Shown here: positions 50,134-61,300 of the stretch, piece by piece | How positions within the stretch are numbered: the stretch's first letter is position 1 | Layout: each line of letters starts with the position of its first letter | Assembly (NCBI RefSeq): GCF_947623445.1 | Contig: NC_135242.1 | Coordinates: 620,001 to 684,000, forward strand | Length of the DNA: 64,000 nt | Reading direction: 5' to 3' | DNA from: Clavelina lepadiformis | Lineage: Eukaryota; Chordata; Ascidiacea; Aplousobranchia; Clavelinidae | Notes under the pieces: model-generated | Database searches by the model: none | What the model was told of the DNA's origin: nothing | The model's input: only the letters and a program-made list of their open reading frames with translations | Translations under genes and position numbers: made by a program

Positions 50134-51875
50134 ATGATTGAAGGCGTTGCAAGGCTGGTGTGCGAGCAACTTTTAAACCAACTTGATGACTCGGTTTTAA
50201 GGATCTTGGCAGATATCTCAACTAACAACAGCATCGTTGTGGCATCAAGACCGGGTATGATCAAAGTAGCGAGATATTAACTTAATGTTGCTTTTATTCA
50301 ATTGATGTTCTTTTATACCAAGAAGTGTTTCCATTTTTGGTTTTAGTGTTAAAGTGAGTCTTGCTTTGTGCTCTACAGAGGCCATTTCAATTATTTTGGA
50401 CTATTCAGAGGAGGTGAAGACTTTGCTGGAACGACAGAAAATGCAGAGGAATTATCTCACACAATTTTTTCACACGCAGGTTGCGCATCAGAAAACAAAT
50501 CCGTTTGTTTGTTTCTTTAAAATCTCAACGTGCTTCGTTGTCGATGTATTTTGTTTTGTGTTAGCTCCAAAGTAGCTCCTTGTGTAAAATTGTTGTGTAG
50601 CATTGCGTTGTGACGTAACCAAGTCCGATTGCTACAATTTTAGGGCGTTCGAAATTTGTCTAAAGAAACGAAACCGAAGTTGATTGAGCGTTTCCTGGAT
50701 TACATCAGACGCCAGCAGGGAACTGTAAGTCATTATGACGTAGGTTGTGTCTGTGTTTGCTGCAATTTTCCCTTGACCTGGTTTTGAAATCTTAATCTCA
50801 TTCATTTTTATTCATAATCATGATTTTTTTTACATCTTTTTCAGCATTCATCGACAAGTGAACCCAGAAATGTCCCCCTTGCACTACCAAATGCACCGGC
50901 CCCCATGGTAGGAAATAATCCTAATCTCATATTTACGTGCTAGTTACAATTTGTTTAATCGTTCGTAATATTAAGTTGAAGTTCAATCGTCAAGTTAATA
51001 TTTAACTTAGAGCTTCGGTGCTACTTCCATGACATTCGCACAACCTGTCGAAGGATTTGAAGACAGTCATAAGGTGAATATTTTTTAAATTTAAATATTT
51101 CAACTTCAAATGACAACGACTGTAAACTATAGACTTCGTTCGTTATACGTGTAGTTCATGTGTAAACAATTTTCTGTTTATCGGTGCAACGATATGTTCT
51201 GTTATGAATAACAGTGTCGTTCTGATTTTGAGTGATTAAAGCCATGTTTATCTAATTACTAAGATGTTTATGTTTCGTCACGGGCAGGCGTCTACGTCAA
51301 AAAAGAAACATTCTCGGTCGACAAGTGAAAACAGATTTGCATTCTTTGCAAACGTTGCTGACGTAACACCAGAGAAGGATGACGTCATGTCAGGGGAATT
51401 CGTTAGTTGGTTCTATCCGATGCTTAACTCACTTAACGGGGGAGATGCCTCGAGAGAATGGAAGAGCGACATCTTCCTGCCGGGATGCAAGTTTTCCTGT
51501 GTCTTCCGTAACAATGGAAAGGAAGACGGAAGTTCAACGACGACCATCTGCTCAGGACCTGCCGCCACTCGAAAAGCTTTCGAAGACATAATGAGGCAAA
51601 ATAACTTGTGTTTCAACGCAAATAACACTCCTAACGGTCGCAAAGCTATTATGAAAGCACATGATGTGGCAAAAGTGGGTGTGTGCGGTTTGTTGCGCCA
51701 GAGCTCGCAACTAGGCACACTAAGTGTTGGTGCATTTGAGCAGATTTTTCAACTTAAATTCAGCCCTCACATGCACACCTGGAAAATCAAGTTATCAGAA
51801 CTGACAATGACGTCATCGAGTAAAAACAGCATGCCTACCTTGAGTGAAAACGCCCTGCTCGCTCTGAGATCATAA
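50134..51875 (+). CDS. C3orf38: C3orf38-like (DUF4518) protein, copy B
   Basis: Six exons: 50134-50254, 50379-50479, 50644-50724, 50845-50907, 51011-51073, 51288-51875; the sum is 1017 nt, 338 residues, close to human C3orf38 (about 329). N-terminal helical part MIEGVARLVCEQLLNQLDDS, ILDYSEEVKTLLERQ, then NLSKETKPKLIERFLDYI (human region with VHAILAYSQSAEELLRR is similar). A variable serine/proline-rich linker covers exons 4 and 5. The C-terminal NTF2-like domain has EFVSWFYPMLNSLNGGD, DIFLPGCKFSCVFRN, KVGVCGLLRQ, GAFEQIFQLKF and TWKIKLSELTM. About 70 percent identical by eye to copy A over the last exon. This copy keeps the fuller exon set and is probably the more ancestral structure. Function unknown. 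Confidence 0.87.
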
Positions 51876-52086
51876 TCATTACGTCATCATTTGGAAGGTT
51901 TTTTTTATTGCGTCATCGTAATATCCCACTAGCGGTTACAACCTTCAGTTGGCAGTGTAGTCAATCAACAAAATTTTAGAGTCTTATTTCGTACAGAAGT
52001 GCACCACCAAGTCAAAGTGGTATCACTCGTTGATAAGTCTGCTTTTAAGCCTACAACCGTGTTGTACAGTATACTCTTATTATGAA

Positions 52087-52570
52087 TGTTGTCGCGATAG
52101 CCTGAATACCTTTGTTACGACTCCTCTCTTTTAATTATTTCGTCGTTTGATGTCATCATTGGTTTGCCAGCTTGAGCAAATATACCCAGCCTGGGAATTG
52201 TGTTTACAGAGAGCTGACTCCTGAGTGGGATGCTGGTAGGTTGATTATTTACAAGTCATCGTAAATATGATAATAGGTGCCGCTTAGTTACGTCACTTGT
52301 CATTTCCTTCCATTGTTTTACGCTTGTATGCCGTGATAATTGTTTGTGCATGTTACAGTCAGTACGTTTAAATGCTGATTGTTTCATTGTGTTTAATTTT
52401 AATTATTTGTCTATTTAAATTATCTCACGTCTGGCACTTTTTTCACCTTTTCACGTTTCACGTCTATCATTTCATCCTTGTTGTGTGCTGTAGAAACCTT
52501 AGTTGAATGATTCCGAATGATTAGTGTTCGGTCGGGTTCGGTCGCATGAGATGAAATAAAATTACTCTTT
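52087..52570 (+). repeat. LTR-like dispersed repeat, copy 2
   Basis: Direct repeat of 47042-47517, about 484 bp, same orientation, with matching TGTTGTCGCGATAGCC start and AAATAAAATTACTCTTT end; here CA follows, giving a TG...CA span typical of LTRs. It lies about 210 bp downstream of copy B of the C3orf38-like gene. Likely a solitary LTR fossil. Substitutions and small length differences between the copies point to separate, not very recent insertions or an old duplication. Confidence 0.55.
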
Positions 52571-53949
52571 CAATGTTCACCGCGCATGTGGGAAAAGTAT
52601 AACCAAGATTTAATGCTAGGATCTCTGAACTGTATAGACAAAGGTGGTTCGCGATTTCTATGCGGATATTCTTACAGAAAAATTCAATCAAGTTCACGAG
52701 ACTTATCAGAAAGTTCTATTTTTCAAAAATAACTGCTTTGTCTTGAAAAGACACCGCCGGTTCCGTTGCGAGAAGCAATCTCGCGCACTTAGTCAGTGAC
52801 TTACAAATAAAGTTGTAATGAAATGGTGGTTTAACGTTCCTTAGCCTGTAAGGACGACCACTTCAATTACAATGTTTGTCTGTAGAATTGCTTAATGTCC
52901 TCGAAGTGAAATGAGTCTCAGGTCGTTGTTTCGCTTTTCTAAATCTTAGAATTAATTGTACACCTCGACAACTGTATATTCTGATTATATTGAAGCTTCA
53001 TTGAACGAATAAATCAAGATAAAACATTGTGACAGCAACAGCACAAAGACATGTGGCGGCGTTGAACGTAAAAGCCAAAAAAGGACTGAATAAATCAAAA
53101 TGCACGCACAGGGGAAGCAGTTGATTACGTCACGCAGTGTTATGCTTCACTGATTCCATAGATGAGAATTCTATGTAGTACACAATTTTATATTACATTA
53201 ATTGATATATTTATCACAAAGTATTTATCATGCAAAAAAATTGTTGCTGCCAAATGTGTCAATAAATCCAATAACAAAAAAATCTTAATTCAACACCACA
53301 CTACACTAGCAGTATGTTGCTCTTCCATATTATTTCTCTCTTTAGTTTATCCTATGCGTACGCACTTTCTCTTTCCCTGGTCGGCCGCTAGTTTGTGGAA
53401 AAGTTTTTTCCGATCATTGAATGCATATTGTTTAAGCGTACAATGTTTGATAGTAAGCATCTTTATCGCCTCTCCAAATCAATGAAAAAAATGGCAATAA
53501 TTAAAAACAATTTAAAAAATAAAGTAACTTTTCTGTCTTAGGTGGAAGTTTTCAGCATTTTATTGACGACTTTTTCCGGACAACATGAGCCACCTTGTGT
53601 CAGGTTTCAATCAAACTTAGATGCAAATTAGTCGTTGTCTTTGGCATCAGGCGACCGGTAGTTTTGTTTTTGCCTGCCCAGGTCGCTTGTCACGCAGCTT
53701 TAACATCCGTTTGCAGCAATGCTGCTTCACAAAGCTTTGTATAAATGTTGTATTTCAGAACTGTGGATTTCTGCAGCTTATTTGATTATCTACTTTTTAT
53801 GGCAAAATTGGCGATATTGTAGTAACCTCAGGGGTTTTATCTGTTATATTGATAATTTGGCCGTGTTTGCTACATCACAGATTTGACCTTAGTCCATAGT
53901 TTACAGTCTTAAGCATAGTGTGGCGTACATCTGTAGGCCTATATATAAG

Positions 53950-54377
53950 CAGAGGTGGACAGTCGGTACCGGTACTTGGCGAAAAATGTACGGATGGTTC
54001 CGGTATTCGGTACTATTTCAAACAAGTAGTTCGGCACCTCGTCGGTACTCGGTATAGGTACTTTTTGTGTAAAAGATTCTGCTGCAAATGCAATGTTTGC
54101 TGCGCTATTATGCCCCCTGTAAAGGTTACTCCAGGTCATAATATATGTAACGTTAATCGCTTGCAAATTTGCTTGACATTTCTAGATTAATAAACATCAA
54201 CACATGCTAAAATTGGTATAAAGGATTAATTAACATGTATTATTGAAAACATAATTGTCAAAATTTTGAAATTATCACGTGAAAAATGTGGAGTACCGGG
54301 ACCAACCGAAATTTCTTGACAAATATAATTCAGTACAGTAATTCGGTACTATAGTGCCGTAGTACTGCCCACCTATG
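53950..54377. mobile_element. hAT-like MITE
   Basis: A 428-bp element with termini CAGAGGTGGACAGT (left) and CATAGGTGGGCAGT (right end, reverse complement), rich in GGTACT/GGTACC pieces. Flanks TATATAAG and CATGTAAG agree at six of eight positions, fitting a decayed 8-bp target duplication. CAGAGGTGGGCA-type ends are common in hAT elements. No transposase coding. Confidence 0.7.
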
Positions 54378-54834
54378 CATGTAAGTCATTGAATTTAATT
54401 TGTACCTTAATTGAGGTTTGTTCGCAATACGCACGAGGTAAATCAACGTGTACGCCAAATTTTTTTTATCTTCATGATGAATTATAATAAACAAACAAAG
54501 AATTAAAGCTTGAGTGCACGCCATCGTACCAAAATTATTGTTTTTGCACACACGAATTCAAATCGAAAACTGCCATACTTTCCAGTCAAGGCAACTAGAA
54601 ATTGAATGTAATAGGTAAAGCAGCTTGTTTAATGTCAGAACCAGGAACAGAAACGCGTGATTATACGTGCAATTAGAAACATTCACAATCATAATGTGAG
54701 TTATATTAATTGGCACACCTGTCAATGACGGTGGCATAGCACAAAAGTACCTTTTATTGAAGATGACGTCTCATTTTTTAACGCCAGGCTTTTTAGGTTT
54801 TGCTTGAACACAAAGTTTGATTATATTAGCTGTT

Positions 54835-56025
54835 ATGGCAAAATCAAGCAAACTCACTGATGCGGAAAGGCACAAACTTATTGAGAAACTTAACAAAGAA
54901 ACTGAGGAATTTATCAAGGAAAGGCAGGAAAAAAATAAGGATTACGTCTACAAGGACGGATTCACAGATGAAAACATTGATGAAATATTAGCAACACATC
55001 CCGCGTTTATGAAATCGCAGCCAACTGCAGAAGAAATTGAAAATAATCCTCTCCTTAAAGGTCTCCAAATGATACAGTATGACCCGGATGACACCCCCTA
55101 CGAGAAGGCAATGGCTCATAAGAAAGACGGCAATTTTCAGTTCAAATGCAAACAATACAAGAGAGCTTGCTTGGCTTATACAGAAGCTATTAAAGCGAAA
55201 TGTGACGACAATGACTTGATGGCAGTCCTGTACACGAATCGCGCCGCGGCAAACTTTCGTCTTCAAAACTATCGATCGTCGTTGCTGGATGCAACTTATG
55301 CGGTGAAGCTCTCACCGGAACGAGTTAAGTCATTACTCCGTTGCGCTCATTGCTGTGAGGCGATGAAACGGTACGATGACGCGATGGACTGGTGCAAGAT
55401 TGTTCTCAGCCTGGATGAGGAAAACAAGGAAGCGGCAGAAAGTTTAGAAAATTGCTCCAAGCTGAAGAAAGTATCTGATCGGGATAAACGTAAAGAAGAG
55501 TTATCAAAAGAGAAGACGAGAAAACAAAATGTTCTTTTGCTGGATACGATTAAATCCCACGGTGTGCAATTAGATGTCTGTGAAATTGCAGATGATGATG
55601 ATGAAGTATCCACGGTGATTTCTATGTTTCAATCGCACGGAGAAAATAACGTCAAAGTTCACCTCAATGTGGACAATGAGCTTGTGTGGCCGGTGTTCTT
55701 TGCTTATCCTGAGTTTCAAATCACCGATTTTATTGAACAATTCAATGAAAGTTCCACTTTTTTCGACCATCTTTGGATGATGTTTGATAAACCAGCTGAT
55801 TGGGATGTCAAAGGTCATTACACATCTGAGCATCTTGTTGCTTTCTATGAAAATGTAGGAAGTAAAACCTTGTGTAAAGCTCCTTTGTACTCCACCCTAC
55901 GTGACGTTCTCTCTCGCAAAACTTATGTTGTGCATTATGGAACGCCTAATTTCTTCATATTGTCAACGAAATCAGAGTTTTACAAAAGTTTTGTATCCAA
56001 ATGGAATTCTGTTGAATATGCATGA
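54835..56025 (+). CDS. TTC4: Tetratricopeptide repeat protein 4 (TTC4), intronless
   Basis: Co-chaperone of Hsp90/Hsp70 (yeast Cns1 family). The ATG at 54835 gives 396 residues (human 387); no ATG lies upstream in this frame close by. Three TPR units cover about residues 80-205 (AMAHKKDGNFQFKCKQYKRA, YTNRAAANFRLQNYRSSLLD, SLLRCAHCCEAMKRYDDAMD), followed by a charged helix (KKVSDRDKRKEELSKEKTRK) and the conserved C-terminal wheel-like domain (LVWPVFFAYPEFQITDFIEQ). The N-terminal HPAFM and LKGLQMIQYDPDDTPYE segments are also family hallmarks. Complete. MNAT1 follows on the same strand 331 bp downstream. Confidence 0.95.
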   Translation: MAKSSKLTDAERHKLIEKLNKETEEFIKERQEKNKDYVYKDGFTDENIDEILATHPAFMKSQPTAEEIENNPLLKGLQMIQYDPDDTPYEKAMAHKKDGNFQFKCKQYKRACLAYTEAIKAKCDDNDLMAVLYTNRAAANFRLQNYRSSLLDATYAVKLSPERVKSLLRCAHCCEAMKRYDDAMDWCKIVLSLDEENKEAAESLENCSKLKKVSDRDKRKEELSKEKTRKQNVLLLDTIKSHGVQLDVCEIADDDDEVSTVISMFQSHGENNVKVHLNVDNELVWPVFFAYPEFQITDFIEQFNESSTFFDHLWMMFDKPADWDVKGHYTSEHLVAFYENVGSKTLCKAPLYSTLRDVLSRKTYVVHYGTPNFFILSTKSEFYKSFVSKWNSVEYA

Positions 56026-56356
56026 GCACTTATTGATTGTGCTGCCATTAAAATGCAGGCTATGTAATTTAAATGAAATCTTGCTGCCAAAGTTGCTATA
56101 CATTGTATTTCCACTTTGTGCGCATGTTTGTGGTTAGTGTAGTGTTTAGGCCTTTGTGAGAGATGTTTTCGTGAAAATATGTATTTTAGATCGCTACGAT
56201 TAGTAACGTTGTGGCACAAATTGTAGATTTTCCCAGAAATTTGTTGGCGGTGAACCACAGCTGAATTTTTAATCAAGACTTTTGTGTCTTTCTCTACAAT
56301 TGCTGCTTCTGTTAACTTTATCTGTTTGTGCATGAACAGGCTTTTAAAATTAAAAT

Positions 56357-58349
56357 ATGGATGAATTGTCGTGTCCAAGATGTCGAATGACAAAATACAG
56401 GAACCCGTCACTGCGCTTGCTGATAAACGCGTGTGGACATGCACTGTGTGAGGCGTGCGTTGAACTCGTCTTTACGAGAGAGTCAGCACCTTGCCCCGAC
56501 TGTGGTCGCTCTCTCAGGAGAAACGACTTCAGAATGCAGTTGTTCGAAGATACAAGTTGGTTTTCTGACGTATTTCTATCATAAAATCTTTGCATAAAGA
56601 TGTGTTGATTGTGCTTTAAAAGCATTTTTTGTGTTGAATGCTATAATATAATTGTTCTATTATTAATCATTATTTCTGATACAAATGTAACTCAATTGAT
56701 TTTATTGTGACTGGTTTCAGGAGTTGACAAAGAAGTTGACATAAGGAAAAGTGTTCTGAAGATTTACAACAAGCAAGAGACAGATTTCAACTCACTTAAC
56801 GAATACAACGACTACCTAGAAGTAATTGAGGAAATTGTTTGGAATCTTGAGAGCGGGAAAAATGAAAAAGAAACCAAAGAGCGAATTGCTTTGTACAAGT
56901 AAGACTCGAAGAACTACGTATGTTGTTTCTATGGGACGGATAACAAAATTTAAATAAATAAATAAAATAATATAGAAAATAACAAAAATTTTAAGCCCCG
57001 TAGATAAGTAACGTGACAGCGAGGCTAATAAAATACATGGATCACGTTATGGCGAGCAAGGAACTCTAACTGCTCCGTCACCAAGACAACAAATTACTTT
57101 ACTCATATTGCAAACCTGGTTTCATACCTAATACATGGTTTCATTCCAATCTAATCAGGCAATTATTTTATCTGGAAATATGTCTTCGCGCAAACCAATT
57201 GCTGTATTCAAATGATTTTTTAAAACTCTAAAGAGTATCGACAATATCCGCCTGGTTTCATCTTTCTATCAGGCAGTGGTATTCTTAAGCGTGGCCTTAG
57301 TACTGTCTAATGCTCTATAGCAGTTTCTCAAACTAATATTAACATAATTTCAATGAGCATGGCAGGTTGCTATTAGGACTGAATGGAAACCAGATGGAAT
57401 TTTTTTTCTTTGTATAGTAGAAGGTGTAATTTGAGCTTTGAAATTGCTGGAGAGGAACTGATTAAAACTGTGTTAAAAATTGTAAAAACAAATTTTGTAA
57501 AAGAAGTAAAAATGAATTTACCACTTGTGACTTGTGCAATGAACCACAACATAGAAATAAGTTCAGTGCACAAATGCATCTTGCAAAATTGTGATAACAC
57601 TTTATAGTTTTGACTTAAATTGCTGATAATTAATAAATCGTTGAAAATTTAAACATATTGCAGTTTTATGTGAAAACTGTGAACGCAATCATCATCGAAC
57701 CAAGATCACAAACGTGAAATAAATTTTTTTATAGAATATGAGAGAGAATATCTTTTGTAATCTTTCCAGACAGGAGAACGAGCCTCAGATCCGTCGGAAC
57801 CAGGTCCGCATCACCCAGGAGAGGAGCTACTTCAAGGAGCAGGTTGCTCAGGAGGCAAAGGAGCGGGAGTTGCGTGCTCAGATGCTCCGTCAGATTGATA
57901 AAGAGGCGGATGCTGCAAGGAGGTTGGGAGAAGAGAAGTTGTTGAATGACCTCGCAAAAAACTCTTCCTTGTCATCAGCTGAAGTGCTGGAACGACACCG
58001 CAAGTTAAAACTGGAGGAGGAAAAAACGAGGAATATTTCCTCCCTGGAAGAGCGCATGTCCATCGGAGGCTTCAACAATGAAGCGGACGACGTAATCCTT
58101 TCAAATCGCGCAATTCCAGAATCCGAGAAGACATTCAAGCACACACCCATGGTGGTGGACATAACAGGGCCCAGTATGCCGAACAGAAACGCCATATTTG
58201 AATCCGGTTATCTCCGGCACGTGCGTGAGGCCAGACTGCAAGACTTGGGCGGCGGATACACCAGTGTCCTGGCTTGTGAGAGAGCACTATATGACGCGTT
58301 CGGTGGATTATACTTCAGCCCTGCAAGCACAGCGCACGGGGTCATGTGA
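56357..58349 (+). CDS. MNAT1: CDK-activating kinase assembly factor MAT1
   Basis: RING-finger subunit that stabilises the CDK7-cyclin H complex and anchors it to TFIIH. Three exons, 56357-56555, 56721-56898 and 57770-58349, total 957 nt, 318 residues (human 309). The C3HC4 RING has C6, C9, C26, H28, C31, C34, C46 and C49. Next come [20 protein letters not shown], a long charged helix region (residues about 130-220) and the C-terminal hydrophobic domain with [20 protein letters not shown]. An AATAAA pair at 58402-58407 and shortly after, just past the stop, likely ends the transcript. The 870-bp second intron holds no supported feature. Confidence 0.95.
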
Positions 58350-61300
58350 TGTGAGTGATGTAGTCTGTGGAAGTCTTCAAGACAATGTTTTAGCGTGTTG
58401 AAATAAAACTTGAAATAAATATTGTGACTGATACTTGTATTGTCGTATTATTTCCAATCGTTTGACTGGAATTTGTTTTATTTTGAGGTGGAATTCTCAC
58501 TGGAAAATCCCTAACACTCACTGCTAGGAGAAATCCAATTATGTTTATGAACTTTGAGGAATTTTTCCTTAGTCTGCGGATAAGGATTCCTTCCTGGTCA
58601 CCGTCCATGTAAATATTACAGCTGATACATAGCCTAATATAGCTGGTAGACGTTTTGCTCACACTTCGTGGGTGTCTAGGGCGTGCGACAAATGTTAGGT
58701 TGACCTGGTCCCGGACGAAGAACGAAGCTTTCTTGGCCAGCGCTGTACAGGCTCATAACCAGCCTGCTTATACAGGTGGAGCTCAACAAATTCTAGGTTC
58801 ACACTGAACTTAGAAAATCATTTTTTACAAGCAAAATTTTTGATAAGTTATTGACAATGATAAATTTTTATCATATTCGTATTATGACGTATTGACATGA
58901 TATAACTGGTGCTAACTAGACGGCCAATAACAGAAGTACGGGAACCCGTGCTCTAATAAACAGATAATAATATCAGTGGCCTGTTAGGGAAACTCCCATC
59001 TGCCAGCTGCTATAGACAAGTTATATGATTTCAGATTGATCATTGAACTAAATGAAAAATAAAGCGCAAATTCCCATCACTGTTGACGCAATGGGCTGGG
59101 GTTTTTCCAGGAGGGATTGAGCCCCACCTGGCCCCCTGCTGGCTACGGGCCTGGAACTAATCGGCCAACAATTAATCGCACGAACGTAATGATATTCATG
59201 AAGATTCAAAAAGTAAGAGTTAATAAGAGAAAAGCAACTAAAGAAAAAATGTCAATTAAGCGAGAAAAAGAAAACTTCGAAAACATGTGGCGTGGCGCTT
59301 GCCGCCGCGTGTATGTTGTGCGATAGAACTACCTCGTCATGCACGTTTGAAATTGTTTATGTATGAAATAGTTCTTGCGGTTTCATCGGCAACACAAGTT
59401 ACACAACGTGTGTTGAAACACGGTCGTACCTTGGTGCGGACAACGTCTCAATACATCGTCAAACGAACAATAAAACACAAAATAGCTGGAAACCTTTTCT
59501 CTGTCAGTAGGTTTGAAGTGCTCTATCGCTATCTAACGGTCAGAGTGGTGAGCGTTACATGCCACATGTGGCGTGGTTAGCACTTGCCCAGCAGTGGCCG
59601 AAACCGATCAACAGGGTGTCGTTCATTTTTCGCCATTTGCTGTGGAAGAAGAAAACGAAGTACAACTAACCGTCACAGGCATCTTACAAGCGGTAAACGG
59701 ATAGCGAGCATGGTTTTGCTTGGAGGGCCACGCATGGACCGCATTGACGGTGATAATGAGATTTCAAAACATTTGTCATTTGCTAATTTAATTTGTGTGC
59801 TTGTCATCGTAAATATCCAACGCTGTGAGTTAAATTATCGCAGCAACACTACAAATTTCAGCAAAAACCTTTCAATTAGGCCTGGTCAATCTTATAGGCC
59901 TATTCGCATAAATTATTATGGTCGATGTTTTATATTTAGGCTGAAACACCCATCCCTGTAGCTTTGCTTCTGACAAACGTCACGCTTGTCAGAACAGATA
60001 AAAAGACATTCTAGAACCTAGCCCTGAAATTCTCGCTCAAATGCGTCGGCATTATTTAAAACGGGGCTTACCCGACGAATTCCGCCCCATGCCGCTAACT
60101 TCCCGAAGAGACCCGCGCTAAAGCAAAGTGATTCATTGAAATTGGGATATCTATGTAGTGGTAACGATCGTCGCAAGTGAAGAAATGCGAGCTTGAATAT
60201 TTAATAGTAAGTGCAAATATTTTTGATTGATAGTTCACTGTGACGTAAGCTTGCTTAACTGAAGGTGGTACTGTATTTATGTGTTATAGCTGATTGTATT
60301 TCTTTGTGTAGTTGTGTATTAATTACATGCTGTGTTAGTGTGCAATACATTCAAGGATGTGTGATAAACAGAATTTAAATTTCTGGTTAAGTTTTTTTTC
60401 CACTTCGCTTTACCATAGACCACGCGAGCGATATTTAAATAATCTTCGTCATAACCTGGCTTTTGTTCAATCGTAACAACAGCATAAAGACCAGAGACAC
60501 ATGACTTGTTTTAAAAAGAACTAAACTTACTGAGGTGGAAAATAAATTCGACCTAGGCGTGACGACTTGTAGCAAAGATGGCAAGTCCTGGTCAAGTTGG
60601 AGAAACCTTGCCGACATATTACCTGATTACTTTTCCGTGTTGTTTAACCCGTCAGGACTTACTTAACCGTGAAAACTTTAACAGTAATTGTCGCGTTACT
60701 GTCTTCGCTGTACCCAGCTCTGCTACTTCGAACAAAACGTAACTTGAAACTGTCCTTTCCTTCTATTGAGCTTAACTGCTTTTGAAATGGAAGTAGGTTC
60801 ACACGATTCTGTTCGTATAATGCCGCTCAACAGTTATTTGTAATGGTAGGGACACATTCTCATAGCTGTTGCCCAGTAGGCTTCTTAAACTATCAAGTTA
60901 GTTACTGTAAAGTTACTTTTAAATAAAATGGGTGTGATTAAAAAATGCTTGTAGTCGCCTTGTGCGTTTCTACCTCGTGTGTTTCATGAGTTAACTTGAG
61001 TGGTTCGTTTGACTTCAATGACTTCTTTGAAATATTTTATGGCCTTTGACCAGTCGCATTCTGCTCTTAATGTTTGCTTTCGCATCGATTTTGTCGAGGC
61101 CAAACATTACGTACTTGCCCACCACGACGATTGGATTTTACGGCCGTTAATCTGATCATCATGTTTTATAAGTTGTATGAAACTTTTCTTTGTTGCATAA
61201 ATTCATTTATTAACGAAAGGTTCTTTGGTCTTTCATCGCTTGCTTTGTCCTGTTGGATGTTTGTGTATGCTGGTAGCATTAGTTCGTAAGAGGAAGATAT

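Larger units (their letters stand above)
51876..54834. other. Intergenic region C3orf38-like copy B / TTC4
   Basis: Contains the second LTR-like repeat (52087-52570) and a hAT-like MITE (53950-54377), both listed separately. Other open stretches here (for example 53162-53485) are AT-driven and lack homology. The last 250 bp precede TTC4 and should include its promoter. Confidence 0.5.

Noticed and set aside
44693-52570. Head-to-head C3orf38-like genes as a simple perfect palindrome or assembly artefact
   Set aside because: The copies differ in exon number, intron content and about 30 percent of last-exon residues, so they are real diverged paralogues, not a mirrored assembly.
59584-59961. 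125-codon open frame downstream of MNAT1
   Set aside because: Low-complexity arginine/threonine-rich start and no recognised domain; likely chance.
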